Below are positions 46,848-59,225 of a stretch of DNA of 64,000 nt, piece by piece. Below the pieces are notes generated by a model. The model was not told where the DNA came from. It made no database searches and saw only the letters and a list, made by a program, of their open reading frames with translations. The DNA lies in NCBI RefSeq assembly GCF_000002595.2, contig NC_057015.1, forward strand, positions 7,115,681 through 7,179,680, written 5' to 3'. A program made the position numbers and the translations under genes. Numbering within the stretch: position 1 is the stretch's first letter; every line of letters begins with the position of its first letter. This stretch comes from Chlamydomonas reinhardtii. Taxonomy: Eukaryota > Chlorophyta > Chlorophyceae > Chlamydomonadales > Chlamydomonadaceae.

Positions 46848-47797
46848 TCATGCTCGCGCTGCCGCCCCGCCTACTACTGCCGCCGCCGGTGCTGGTGCTG
46901 GCGCCAGCGCCAGTTGTCTCCCCAGCGCCGCCTCCTGCTCCGCCAGGTCCCAGGCCTGCGGGTACACGCTGCCCGTGCCGTGGCAGTTGATGCAGGGGTG
47001 GTCGCCGGCGCCCTCGCACATGCTGCACACGCTCCAGGTGTGCAGCTGCGCCGGAGGCGGCTCTGGCGTGGGCCAGTACTTGATTATGCGCTCGCCTGCA
47101 TAAGCAGGGCACACGGCAAGGAGCGCAGGCAGGGCTTTGATGCGACGCGCGCCATGTGTTCGAGAAGGCGACTTAAGTTGTGAGCGTGTGCCTGTGTGTG
47201 TCGGTGCTATAATATTCGTGCCCAGGGAAACGGAATAAGAAACGCATGCAAAGTGACGAGGCAAGGGATGTTCGTGTGTGATTCTGGCAGGAGAGCGCAA
47301 GGAAAGGAACACAGACAGGTCGTGTATGCTATGCGCGCAGTCAGTATGAATGCGACATTACAAAAAGGGACAGTCCGCCCAAGCAAGGGTGCCCAGCACC
47401 CAAGTCAGTATGGTGTCTGAGGAAATGTGCGCGTGTGTTGCACTGCCCACGCGGCGGATGTAGCTCCCAGACTCACCTTCACAGACCTCGCACACAACTC
47501 TCCGGTTGCTTCGGCAAACGACGCATGGTACTTGCTTCTTTGACTGCGGGAGTTCAGGCGCGGGTGGTTGGGTTTGATGGAGCAGGGCACGGGCAAGGGA
47601 GTCGCACGGCCGATGCGTACCGTACCCTAGCGGTCTCCTTTGGAAGCCTGCCCCCAGCGCCCCACCTTCTCCCGGTCGATGAAAACTTTCGCCACGCCCA
47701 TCGCCACGCCGCTGAGCGCTCCGGTCCCCACGGTGAGCACAACCATAGTGCCGCCGGCAGCAAGCAAGGCCCGGCCCAGGGCCTGGCGTGCCGCCAT
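46848..47797 (-). CDS. small membrane-anchored DnaJ-type zinc-finger protein
   Basis: Three exons (47797-47666, 47543-47477, 47095-46848; phases 0 and 1) give 148 aa. Residues 1-44 hold a basic start (MAARQALGRALLAAGG), then a hydrophobic stretch (TMVVLTVGTGALSGVAMGVA) that could be an anchor or an organelle presequence. Next come the cysteine motifs of a DnaJ central-domain-like zinc finger: CVVCRSNRRVVCEVCEG and CSMCEGAGDHPCINCHGTG. An Ala/Pro tail ends it. There is no J domain. Plant relatives with only this module (BSD2/LQY1-like) are chloroplast chaperones or disulfide-active proteins, so a plastid role is possible but inferred. It shares a 739-bp upstream region with the TFIIS-N gene. 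Confidence 0.75.
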
Positions 47798-48536
47798 GAC
47801 ACGTTTCCCACGAAGTAGTAGGAGTCAGCGCCCGAATATCTGCTAAGTGTTACAACAGAAACTCCTGAAACGGCGCAGCGTGCCAACCAGTGCAAAGACC
47901 AAATTCTGTTCTGAAACGCTATATGCCCTTGATGGTATTGGTAGTATGCAACATAATACATTACACTACAGGTATACGTAGGCACTCGGCTTGCGGTGAC
48001 TTCGCGGGAATGAGCGACAGCGCCGATTGCAGCTGGTTCCCTTGGACTGTGTTTACCGCACTGCCCAGATTTCTTTACAAGTAGCAGTTACTATGCTTGC
48101 CAAGGTGCACGCCCACTGATGCATACAGGCTAACGAGTTGCACACGCAATTCTACCGACGCAGCTGAAGTTGCTAAAGCCGAAACGCTCGCTGATGGTTT
48201 TATAGTGACCACTTGCAATCAGCCCACACGCTGCACGTAACAAGAGTTGCTTAGGACTGAAGCTCTCAGAGTCGGGTTCTCCGGCTGGAATAAGGCTCCT
48301 TTCGCGATCTGGTTGAGCTAATAGCGTCACACTACGCTGCCCAGACAATGTCGTAACACGGACGCTCGCTGCGGGAGGGATTGCAGTCCACTGTAGACAA
48401 TTGGAGGGCTCCGACGGGCCTGCTCGCTCGTTAACTAAAGGCCTTGTATTTTGATGAAAGCCATACTATTGGCACGGGGTTGCTGAGCCAAAGCGCTCCA
48501 GGCGTGAAGCCAGGCTGGTGTCAGTGTTCGCCCGAA
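47798..48536. promoter_or_regulatory. divergent upstream region
   Basis: 739 bp lie between the start codons of the zinc-finger gene (-) and the TFIIS-N gene (+). It is relatively AT-rich around 47890-47980. No specific element can be assigned. Confidence 0.35.
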
Positions 48537-51500
48537 ATGGCGGACTCGCTCACGGACGATGGATATACCGCTGTGCCGATTCAGCTGCACACGCATACGG
48601 ACCACATACGAGAAGAACTGGACGCGTTGCTTGTCTCAGGTGGGACTGTTTGAGGCGTCGATTCACGGCGCCTTTCGTGTACCCGGCTCCGAAACACTTC
48701 AAGAGCCCCAACTCCCGCCACCCCAGCCTTTCCTTCGCACCCCCGGCCTTTGACGTAACGCGCGCACGTGCCTTACGCCCACAGATGGGCGCGACGAGGG
48801 CGGCTCGAATGTGTGGATTGTGCCGCCGCTTGTAGCCAGCCTGCGCGAGCAGGCGCGGCAGGTCCAACACGCGCGGCACCGGAAGCAACGGCAGCAGCTG
48901 GTGCAGGCGCCGCTGCCGCAGCACTTCCAGGTGCCGGACGGACTGCTGTCGCCCGAGTCGCCCATGCAGCAGGCAGAGCTGGCAGACGGCGGCGAAGAGG
49001 CGGCCGGCAGGTGCGGCAGTGCCTGGCAGGGCCTTCTGCGCAAATGCGGCCTAGCCTGTACTGTCGTATCGTTCTTGCTGGGATGCCTATTGTTGTCAAA
49101 ATCGAGTTGTTATCGCCTAAGGCTGTGGCGTTAGAGACTTCCGGGACCTGGCACCAGTTTGGGGCGCACTGAACTCAAGGTATGCCCGCATGTCGTCCAC
49201 ATGCTGTCACACAGTGCGCTGACCTACCACCTGATTGGGGCGCCTTCCGCGGCGGCGGCGGCGCCGGCACTTGTCGCAAACCGGCGAGGGGCGGACGGGA
49301 CGGTGGTGGTGCCGGTGCGGCTGATGGCGTCCCTGGCCATCAGGGAAGCGGAGGCCGCGGCAGCGGCCGCGGCCGCCGCTGGGGCGCATGCGACGGCGCC
49401 CTCTGCCAGTGACGGCAACGCATTGTCACTCGGGTCGGGGCCAGGGGGCATGGCGGTGGCGGACGCGGCGGCGGCGGCGCTGGCTGCCGGCGTTGCGGCG
49501 GTGTCGATGGGGGTTGGCGCGGATGGCCCCAGCCGCGGCGGTGGAGCCCCACGACCGGCCTCGCGCTCTTTACCTGGTGAGTCAACTTGCTAGAGGCAGG
49601 CTGATAGGGTGATTTTCGAGGCGTTGTGGGCGTTACTGAAAGTTGCGTGGCACGGACCGGCTAGACAGCTTTTCACGTGACGCCACCTCGGTTGTTTGCG
49701 CGGTGCAGGTGATCCGCAAAGCGCGGCCCTCGCGGCGGCGGGGCTACCAGCGGCGGCGGGCGGGCAGCACAGTGTTGGCCCGGGCTTACCGCTCGGCCGC
49801 CCAAATGCCACAGGGAGCGCCGGCGCCGCCCTCGCCGGCACCGGTGTGCGTGCCTCAGGCCTCGCCGGTGCGCCGCCGGCTGACGCCCGCCTGCAGCGCT
49901 CCTCGCAGCCCGTGTCCGCGGCGGTGGCGGTGTCGGCGCTGACAAAAGGGCTCGCCACCGCCGCGCTGTCTTCGGAGCACACCTTCCTGGATCGCCATAC
50001 CGCAAACGCGGCCAACGCGGCCAGCGCTGGCTGGGGCGCCGGCGTGTCGCAGGGCCGGCAGCCGCAGCCCCCGCAGGCGGGCCGTGGCGCGGCTGCGCCC
50101 GAGAACGATGATGACGACGACGACGACGGCGGCATGTTGATTGACGTGGGCTCGGCGGCGGACCGCGGGGCGGGCGGAGCGTTGCTGCCCTCCCCGGACC
50201 GGCCGCGGCCGCTGGCGGCGGCGGCAGACGGCGCCTGGGACGCCCTGCGCGGCCTGGGGCTGGGCCTGGCGCTGCCGCAGGCACAGCAGCTACAGCCGCA
50301 GCTGCAGCCACAGCAGCTACAGCCGCAGCCACAGCCACAGCAGCTGCAGGTGTCCCTGCAGCAGCTACAGCTGCAGCCGCTGGGCCGGACTGCGGGCCGG
50401 CCGCACCCGGCCGTGGCCGCAGCGGTGGACGAGTTAATGTCAGACCAGCCGCCGCCGCACCCGCCCCATTCCCAGCCCGCAGAGGCACCGCCGGCGCTGC
50501 TGCACCACCGGCAATACCGTGCGACTCACGGCGCGGGGGCGGCGGCGGCGCCGGGCGGCGCGGCTGTTGGAGGGGCTGGTGGTGTGGGGGCTGTGGGCGC
50601 GGACGCGGGGGATGAGGGGTTTGATGCGGATGACGAGGGCGAGGCGGCGCAGCGGACGGAGCGAGCGCGGCTGGGGCTGTCACGACTCACAGGTGAGCGA
50701 GCGAGTGGGAGCGCGTTGGCCGTGGTTCTTGCGGCCCGTTCTGTGCCTGTAAGATGTGCGCTATGCAAAGAAGTGCTCATTACAGCAGAAGGACAAGGGT
50801 GCCCTACCATTCGCGCACACCTCCGTACGCTCTTCTGCCTGGCCTGCAGGCCGCGCCAACCGCTCACGGCAAATCGCCATCCCCGGCCTCAACATGGCCG
50901 CGGCGCCCTGGGCCGTGCCGGTGCTGCCCCACACCACCGCTCGCGCCGCCTCCTCGGCGCCGCACGGCTGCGTCCTGGGGTCGGCCGCCGCCGTGCTGGC
51001 CGCCGCCGCCCTCAGCGCCGTGCCCGGCGGCACCGGCCTGTCCAGCTTCGCAAGCCTAGCGCTGGCGCTGCCGCCGGCCGGCGCAGCCGCAGGCGGCGGC
51101 GGCTACGGCCCCGGCGCCGCCGGCGCCGGCGCCGGCGCGGGCGCGGGCGGTGGTGCGGGGGGTGGAGGTGGTGCGGCGGCGCTGGAGGACGCGGATGCGG
51201 AGCTGGGGGAGCTGCTGAAGCTCAAGTGCTCGCTGCGGCGGGCGGTGCAGGGGCAGAACCCGCAGGTGCGGCGCAGCAAGGGGATGGCGGGGCTGAGGAG
51301 GGCTGCGTCGAGGGCTGCGCAGGGCTGCGGGGCCGCAACCACCGCTGCGGCTGTGTCGCTCAAGCTTTCGTGTGACATGACAGTGTGACATGACATGCAC
51401 TCCGCTCCCAGACACTCTGCCCCTCACGCACTCCGCCAGACACACACTGCTGCCCCTGCCTCCTGCCCCGCCTCCTGCCCCTGCCTCCTGCCCCTGCCTC

Positions 51501-54500
51501 CTGCCCCTGCCTCCTGCCCCTGCCTCCTGCCCCTGCCTCCTGCCCCTGCCTCCTGCCCCGCCTCCTGCCCCTGCCTCCTGCCCCTGCCTCCTGCCCCTGC
51601 CTCCTGCCCCTGCCTCCTGCCCCTGCCTCCTGCCCCTGCCTCCTGCCCCGCCCGCAGGCCATCAGCCTTGTGTTGTCGCTGCTGGCCGCGCTGCCCGCCA
51701 CGCCGCAGCTGCTGGCGGACAGCCAGGTGGCGGCGGCGGTGGCGCCCCTGCAGCAGCACGCCAACACGCAGGTGGCGGCGGCGGCCAGGTGCGTCGTGTG
51801 CGTTTGGCGGCGTGGCTGCGGTTGGCGCCTCACAGGTTGTCTTTTGCGGCTTGCTGTGAGGGAGTGTGTGTCGGGGGTTATGTACGGTATTTCAGTTCGA
51901 TTGTACGGCAGGTGTGGGGACAGTGAAGTTCTCATCATCCACTCGTTCTGGCCTGCAGGCACGTGGTCGCGGTGTGGAAGGGGGTGCTCAGGGCCGCGGC
52001 CCGCCGGCCCGCCTCCTTGGCGGCCTCACAGCTGGCGCCGCTGGTGGCGGCGGCGGCCGCGGCATCGGCCGCAGGCGGCATCGGCGGCGCCCCGCGCCAG
52101 CACGCGCAGCTGCCGCAGCTGCCGCCGCACCTGTCGCGCGTGCCGACCGCTCTCGCAGAACCGCCACAGCCGTCGGCTGACGTGGCAATGCAGGAGTGCC
52201 GCGAGGCGGCGGCCGTGCTGATGCCGCCGCCGCGCGCGCCGCCGCCGCTGCCGGCGGCGGCGGCTGGAACTGCAGCAGCGTCCACGGCACTGGGCGAGCA
52301 GGCACGCATGGCGGCGCAGGACCGAAGTGCGGCCGCAGTGGCGGGGCATCCAGCCCACGAGCCTTTGGCGGCGGCGGCGGCGCCTGCCCTGCCACTGTTG
52401 CTTGGGATTGGACGCAGCCAGTCGGATGCGGTGGTTGAGGGCATGGCGGCGGCGGCGTCCGCCGTTGTAGCGCGGCTGAGGCTGGGTAGCAGCTCGGCTG
52501 CATCGGCGGCGGCCGTGGCGGCAGGAGCGGCAGAACCTATGGCGGTGCAGCTTCCGGAGCCGCTGGCTGAGGTAGCAGCTGTAGTAGGGAGCTTTGGTCG
52601 CGAGGATGACGGCAGCACACACGGCGCCGTCGCTGACCCCGGCGAGCCGGGTGGTGCGGCGGCTCAAAGCCCAGCTGCCGACGGCGGCGGCAGCGGCAGC
52701 GGGGCCGCTTCCGGAGCTTTGGTGGCCGGGGCCGGAGGTGCGGGCAGCCGGCGACGCGGCAGCAGCGACGTTAGCGGCGGCAGCGGGAGCTTGTGCCGGC
52801 CGGCCGACGGCTCTGCCGGCGCTGCGGCCTTGACGACCAGCTACTCACCTACACACGGGCTGGCTGGCGGCCCGGACGGCGCGGCGGCGGCGCTGGCGCC
52901 CCATGCTACGACTGCGTCGTCAGCGTGCAGTGCGCAGCTGGGGGTTGGCAGTCTGGACCCGCCCGTTAGGTTCGGCGCCACGGCGGTTGCTGGCGTCGCG
53001 GTGCCGCCCAGTGCCGTGGGCGCTGGAAATGGCGGCGGCATCGGCGGCGGCGGCGGGCTGGCGTTTCAAGGGGGATTTTTGGGGGCGCAGCCGGGCCTGT
53101 GCAACGGCCACGGGCACAGCCATGGCCCAGTGCCGGTGGTGGCGCCGCCAGGAGCGGCGGCGGCGGCGGCAGCGGCCTCGCCGGCGGCGGCCATGGGCTT
53201 TGCGGCGGGGCCGGGGGCGGCGGCAGCGGTTAGTGGCACTGGCGGCGCCGCCGGCGGCTCGAGCCCCATGGGCACAGGGCTGCCTGGGGCACTTCATGCG
53301 TGGCGGCAGGCGATGGGCGCGGCCGGCGGGCCGGCGGGGCCGGGGCTGGCCTCGCCGCCTTCTGGCGCGGCGGTGTCGCCGGGCACTCACGCGCTGCTGG
53401 CGGCGGCGAGGAGCCCGGGCGTTGCCTGTTCAGGGCCGCGGCCGGAGGCGGGCAGAGATGTGTGCCTGGCGGCCGCCGCCACCACCTTTCCGCCAGGTGT
53501 GCCGGCGGCGGGGGCGGCGCCTGGGGTCGCGCCGCCGGCGCCATCGCTCGTGTTGTCGCCGCCGCTGCTGCCGCCGGCAGGAGGCGGACTGCCGCCGGGC
53601 CGTAAGAAGCGGGAGCGGGCGGGCAGCTCGCGCCGCCGCAGCGGCAACGCCAATAAGCGCGCGGCGCCGTCGGTCGTGTCAGGCCAGTTCGCCGGTGGGT
53701 CCTTAAGCGCGCGCGTGCACGTGTGTATGTGCGCGTGTGTGCGTGTGTGTGTTTGAGTGTGTGTATGTATGTGTGTATGTATGTGTATATGTGCGAGGTA
53801 AAGAGGGCCAAGCAGTCAAGGCCGTATCGGTTGAGATACCTTGTACACAGACCCCAAGTTGCCTCCACATGCCTTGAGTCGCTCAAGCGTGTGCGCTGCA
53901 GTCCCGGCTCACTGGCCTGCTGCTCAGTGCTAACCCCTGCCCTCCCCGTGTCCCCGCCCCTGCCCACAGGTGGCCGGCCGCTGCTGCCGCACCTTGCCCT
54001 GCTGCCCGACGGACCCTCCGGCGGCGCCAGCGGCTGCGGCAGTGGCCTGTCTGACGACGCCGCCCTACCGCCGTCAGGGCCGCACTTCCACGGACACGGA
54101 CACATGCACCACAGCGCCGCCGCCGCAGCAGCAGCAGCAGCAGCCGGCGTCGCCAGCGCCGCCTCGCCTGGCGGCGCCGCCGCGGCTAGCCCCGGCGGCG
54201 GCGGCGGCGGCGGCCCAGTGGTGGGCTTGAAGACGCCGGCGAGGTCGAGCCTGTTGGGCATGCACCCGCTCAGCAAGCGGCAGCGGCACGCAGGCACGGG
54301 CGGCGGGGCCGGCGGGGCGGCGGGCGGCGGCGCCGCCGGGGGCCATCACGTGGGCACACACACGCAGGTGTGTTGGTGCTGCTGGCCGTGTGGTCGGGGT
54401 ATTGTCTGGTCGCATGAGTAGATTATGCAAGCGACACAACGGGTTTTCTGCGTCCTGACGTGTACAGTAGACAAAGACCAAGTGGGAGTGCACGGAGGCA

Positions 54501-55338
54501 CGGCCTTCTTGCATGGGCGGAGTGTCTCACCGTCCGCTCATCCTGTTGCCCGTGTCCGACTTTGCATCCTCGGCTGCTGCAGGTGCGTCGCATGTCGCTG
54601 CTGCTCAGCAGTCTGGACCTGGGTACCGGCCAGGGCGGCGGCAATGGCGGCGCCGGCGGCCCAGGCGGCGCTGGCGGCGACGACCGCGACGGGCCACTGG
54701 GTGTGCGCGGCGGCGGGGAGGGCTCCTTGGCGGCGGCGCTGGCGGCGATGGAGGCGGAGGCGGAAGCTGACGTGGAGCCAGAGGCGGGCAGCAGCCGCGA
54801 TGACGACGGCGCAATGCTGACGTCATCAGACGATGACGCTGGCACTGGTGGCGGCGGCGGCAGTGGGCGTGGCGGCGCCAGCATTGGCGGCGGCGAAGGC
54901 GGCGGCGAAGGCGATAGCGGTAGCGCCAATGGCGGCGGCGGCAGCAGTGCTGCCGTGTCAGCGGAGCTGCCGCGCCCGCGCAGCCTGAATGCTGCTTTCA
55001 TGGTCGCTCCGGCTCTTGCAGGAGGCGGGAGCAATGGTGGCGGCGTGGCGGGCCTGGGCAAGCGGGAGCGTGCCCACTTGCATTACATGCACCACGCCAC
55101 ACGGGCCGCGCACGCGTCATCTGTGGCAGCAGCGGCTGCGGCAGCGGCAGCGGCGGCTGCAGCGGTGGCGGGCCCAGCATTTCCGGCTGGCGGCGCCGGC
55201 GGCGGGAATGCCGCGGCGGCAGTCGGACCAGAGGCACCGGTGGCGGCGCGGTGCGTGCTGCCGGTCCCGGGCCCTCCCAGCGGAGAAGCGCTGGTGCCGT
55301 TGATGCCGCCGCCAGCCTCCAGGTCTTTTGCAGGATAG
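48537..55338 (+). CDS. large disordered protein with a TFIIS N-terminal (LW) domain
   Basis: Nine exons (48537-48639, 48785-49010, 49215-49576, 49709-50692, 50850-51265, 51658-51788, 51959-53694, 53970-54367, 54583-55338) agree in phase and give 1703 aa. The N-terminal ~110 residues are ordered-looking (NVWIVPPLVASLREQARQV). A four-helix TFIIS-N domain at about 680-757 is split over three exons: ELLKLKCSLRRAVQGQNPQ, AISLVLSLLAALPATPQLLA, VAPLQQHANTQVAAAAR and HVVAVWKGVLRAAARRP. The HANxxV...VWK pattern is typical of the family. The rest is Ala/Gly/Gln/Pro low complexity with a basic patch (GRKKRERAGSSRRRSGNANK) and acidic runs. LW domains recruit partners in transcription elongation, Mediator and chromatin complexes, so a nuclear regulator is inferred. 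Confidence 0.75.
51450..51655. repeat. pyrimidine minisatellite (CCTGCCTCCTGC unit) at a 3' splice site
   Basis: About 16 copies of a 12-bp all-pyrimidine-plus-G unit run up to the acceptor of exon 6 (exon starts 51658). They apparently serve as an expanded polypyrimidine tract. Confidence 0.9.
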
Positions 55339-56945
55339 GGTCACATCACTGGCAGCAGGCGGGCCGGGCGGCGCTTGCGGGGGAAGCTCCTTGCGGCCAT
55401 AAAGCGCTGCAGGCGCTTGAGTGTGGAATCGAACATGACTAGGAGGCTGCGGGGTTGTTCCTGCCGCAGGACGAATGCGTTTGAGTTGAAGTGTTGAACC
55501 TGATTTACGTTGCTTACCATGTTGTCTTTTGTTGGTGGTTATTTCTTCATGGATGCATGCATAGATTACATCAGGTTGCGCATGTGCAACACCAGGGGTT
55601 CTGGTTGTCTGCCTTGTCGTAAGACAACGGCCGCACTGCTGCAGCTGTGTGGCCCGTTGTGGGCTTGTGCAGTTCTAGTCGGTAGTAGGGCCACAGCAGG
55701 AGCACACACGAGTCACACCGGGAGCATTTCCAAATGTCTTTAATTTGAGGCAAACTTGTGGGTGGGATTGCCCGCGGCAGCCTTTGATTAAACTGTGGGG
55801 TCAAGGCATCTAACTGGCCCTAGCAGTGCTTGGCTGCCGGTGTGGGTGACCGTGGACTCGCTTGCGACGGGCGTCTGCAGTGAAGACAGCGCCGCGGGGC
55901 TTTACACATGGCATGACGGCGTCGCATCAGGGCACATGCAAATCTGGCAGCTGTTGCTGAGCCATTGCTCCGCAGCAGCCGTTGGGGCTTTTAGCCCGGA
56001 TGTGGGGGACCAAGTGACTTGCGAGGGCGGCCGGCGCAGGCGTGCCACGTGCCGGACACACATTCTTTATCGCACAGTACCGCATTTAGATGTTTGTGCG
56101 CTGATAAACACGATTCAGGTACTGATACTGTGGGGGCGATGGACTGGGTCTGACCGTCATCTGGAGATTGAGCGGAGGCCCCCCGATAGAGCCAGAGAGA
56201 TTGCGACATGACCGGTTTGGGGGCAAGCACGGGACATCAATGTCATCGCGTATGGCAAGGAAAGGCCTCATAATCAGGGTCATCAACATTTGCACCTTGC
56301 GTCGCGTGTGTGAGATGTGACACATGGGTGCAACCGCCCATCGCGAGCATGACACTCGGACCTCACCGTCCAGCACGTGTAAGCTATCGCACCGGTATTG
56401 ATTTCGAATCAAGCCAGTCCGATACCAATCCTGCTACCCAGGAGCCCTCGTGTGAGAACCGCACAGGCGCACACACGGCTTAAGCAAGTACAACCCCGGC
56501 CAGCAGTCCGCATTGACCACATGTCGATACCTCCGCACGCAGCGTATGCCTGCGCTGTCCCTGCCCGATCCTCCGCACGCATGCTTGCAGTGGTGCAGCC
56601 ATGCCGGCGCCTCTAAATGCCGCAGCACACCTGGCTCCTAACGCTTGTGTCCCACTTCCTGCAGCCGCGGACACTCAGCCGACGCAATCACTACACCGCC
56701 CGCTCCACAGACAACCATACCCACAACCCAGCTGCACCCTACGGGACCTCGCCAACCTGCCTGAACCCTGTCCAATCACACACCCAAAGCCCTCGTCCCG
56801 CCGCCATCCCCAACAAATGACCCCAGGCACAGGCCTAGGCCCTTCCGCTCTCCCCGCCTGCTCCTTCCACCCCATCCCTTTCAGGGCATCGCGGCATGCA
56901 GTACAATAGCACTCCTGCCCACTTCGCCCGATTCATTCCTCACGC
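55339..56945. other. convergent intergenic region
   Basis: It holds the 3' flanks of the TFIIS-N gene (+) and the CxxC protein gene (-). A family D repeat on the minus strand lies at 56731-56785. TGTAA on the plus strand near 56380 is a distant candidate poly(A) signal. No gene was seen. Confidence 0.4.
56731..56785 (-). repeat. dispersed repeat family D, copy 4
   Basis: Read on the minus strand it gives GTGTGATTGGACAGGGTTCA, GGCAGGTTGGCGAGGTCCCG and TAGGGTGCAGCTG, very close to 17233-17294. Confidence 0.6.
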
Positions 56946-57941
56946 TCAGCACGGGGGCTTGTACTCGGCCGGGTAGCTGCTGGCGGGCGGGGTGGGCGCC
57001 TGCTCCACACACTGCCCGGTGCAGGCGCTGTTGCCGGCCGCGCCACTGAACATTTGATTGCGTCCGGACAGAGCGCCGCAGTAGCTGCAGGCCGGGGCAA
57101 GGGGAAGGTGTACAGTTGCGTAAGGCGGCGAGGGGTGAGGAGGCGTGAAACGAGGGCCGCAACACGCAGGGCACCACAGCTTGCGCGAGGAGGGTGAAGC
57201 GGGTGCCGTGCGTCCCCCGTCGGTGAATACCTTTCAATCATGATTTACTGTTTTCTGTAGCGTAGCCCCCTCGCTGACCTTCTGTTCGCGCCTGCCAACG
57301 TCACGCCCCCCTTTCGGTCTACGCAAAGCGCACGTTGGGCGCCACCCCTACTTGCGCTGCAGTGTCCTCTTGCCCACCTGCACTTGGCAACCTCCGTCTT
57401 GCGTTTGAGCCAGTACCACACCCGCCGGTTTCCACGTCTATGAAGCGATAGCTGCAGAAAGTAAATGGAGTCGTTTTTAGGGACAGTTAGGTTCAGGCGT
57501 CGGTTGCAGCAGAGGCCGGCATATTTCCGTGACGCTCTCTCGGCCCCGGTACCCCGACCGCTTATGGCTTGCAGCCCTTCCCCTCCATCACAAGCTAAAA
57601 GTTGCAGTTGGTTGCGCACGGACCTTCTTCTTGGGCGTGGCGCATAGCTGGGGAAGCAGCGAGTTGCCCGAACCGAAGGGCGAGGGGGATGGCCGACTGA
57701 AGGGCACAAACGTGTCATCCTCCTCAGCTGGTAGGCGCGGCGCCACCACATAGCTAGTGCTGGGGTGGCTTGTTGAGTCCATCGTTGAGTAGGTTGAAGA
57801 TGAAAGCCGGCTCGCACAGCTTGCGGAAGCAGGCATCAGCGACGAGCCTGCGACCAAGCTTGCTAGCCGCGCGCCGCTAGCAGCTATTACTGATCGCATG
57901 ATTGCACTACTGTACTTGACTCGTCTGCAAATGGACTTCAA
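56946..57941 (-). CDS. CxxC protein with an organelle-type presequence
   Basis: Three exons (57941-57624, 57451-57378, 57084-56946; phases 0 and 2) give 176 aa, or 162 aa from the inner ATG at 57899 (MRSVIAASGARLASLVAG), which starts a better presequence. Ser/Thr/Pro-rich sequence follows. A basic aromatic stretch (HRRGNRRVWYWLKRKTEVAK) runs straight into CSYCGALSG, then CTGQC and a Pro-rich end (EYKPPC). Four or five cysteines could bind zinc. The Arg/Ser-rich start suggests import into mitochondria or plastid. I cannot name the family. The donor of exon 1 (GTCCGT) is less common than the others in the window. Confidence 0.6.
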
Positions 57942-59225
57942 TGATGCAGCGATGCACTGTTACGATACAGAGCCAAATATGAAAATAGCAAAACTTGGCC
58001 AGCAGGGCACGCCACAGTAATTCTACGCAAATAATGCGGGACTAACTATGCTTGTTGATACTGGTTTGCGGATTGGTCGCAGCCCGCCAGCCCGTGCACC
58101 TCTCATGCAGTGTAGTGGGCAGGCAGCCCCCCCCCCCGCCCCCATGTGCCCCAGTGCCCCCGCCCCCCGCAGGCTCATGTGGCCCTGGTCGCAGATGGCT
58201 TCGAAAGACAACTGCAGTAATAATACCTCTGGAAGGCCTCTCTAAAATGCTTCTCCTTCCATCTGGAAGCCAGGTTTTGGGAAGCCTTTGCCAGGGGGGA
58301 GGGGGTACAAACTACAACCCCATGTCCCAAACCGTCCCCGCTAGACCCACCACAAGCTGCGGGCCCCGTGGTGCTCGCCTACAGCCAAGCGGCGAAATAT
58401 GTTAATGCCCGTGTGTCAGGGCTCGGAGTGCCGTACGTCCAAGAAGACTGTGACTGCCTGCCCTGCGCTCTGTCACGCACTCACGCAAACGCGTGACAAG
58501 GGCCTTGGAGCCACAGAAGCCACGTCCAAGAGCCACGGCCAGCCGTTGCCCGTTGTTGCTGGAACAAGGAGCGGCAGGCCAGAGCTGCTTCACCTGGATC
58601 AGCTCAGAGGTACAGGTAGCCAAAAGCATGACGTTACTGCTTGCATCGTGCGGCATATTACCAACCGGGGGTCCAGCCACACCCCAGCACTGGAGCGGAC
58701 TGCGGACACCGCAAGTCCGCAACGCCACACCCTATTTGCCATCGCCTCTACACCTCACAAATTGCCTGAGGATTTCAAAACCTGCAACCTACGAACACAG
58801 TCCATGCCACCACATAACCCTGCGCTCCTCCATCATGTCCAGTCCCCCCCCATTTCCTATGTCGTTGGGCTCGGGCACATACTCCCCCCCCCCCAACCAC
58901 CCCATCCCAGGACGTGCTTCAAGCCACCAAGCCCTCACACCAGCGCCACCAATCACTCCACACCATTCCAACTAGCTGCGACAACCTCTCCCGGCATCGT
59001 GCGCTTTCGTTTCCTTGAAGCATCGTCGGTGGCCTGCCCCTCCTCCCGTCCACCGCCGCACTCCCGCCAGCCCTCCACCAGCACCCCTGTCCACCAGCAC
59101 CCCTGTCCACCAGCACCCCTGTCCACCAGCACCCCTGTCCACCAGCACCCCTGTCCACCAGCACCCCTGTCCACCAGCACCCCTGTCCACCAGCACCCCT
59201 GTCCACCAGCACCCCGCCGCGCGTG
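57942..59225. other. intergenic / NME7 3' flank
   Basis: This lies between the start of the CxxC gene and the stop of NME7, both on the minus strand. It holds a 16-bp minisatellite (59075-59215) directly after the NME7 stop. No gene was seen. Confidence 0.4.
59075..59215. repeat. 16-bp minisatellite in the NME7 3' UTR
   Basis: About eight nearly perfect copies of CACCCCTGTCCACCAG end 10 bp before the NME7 stop codon. Confidence 0.9.
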
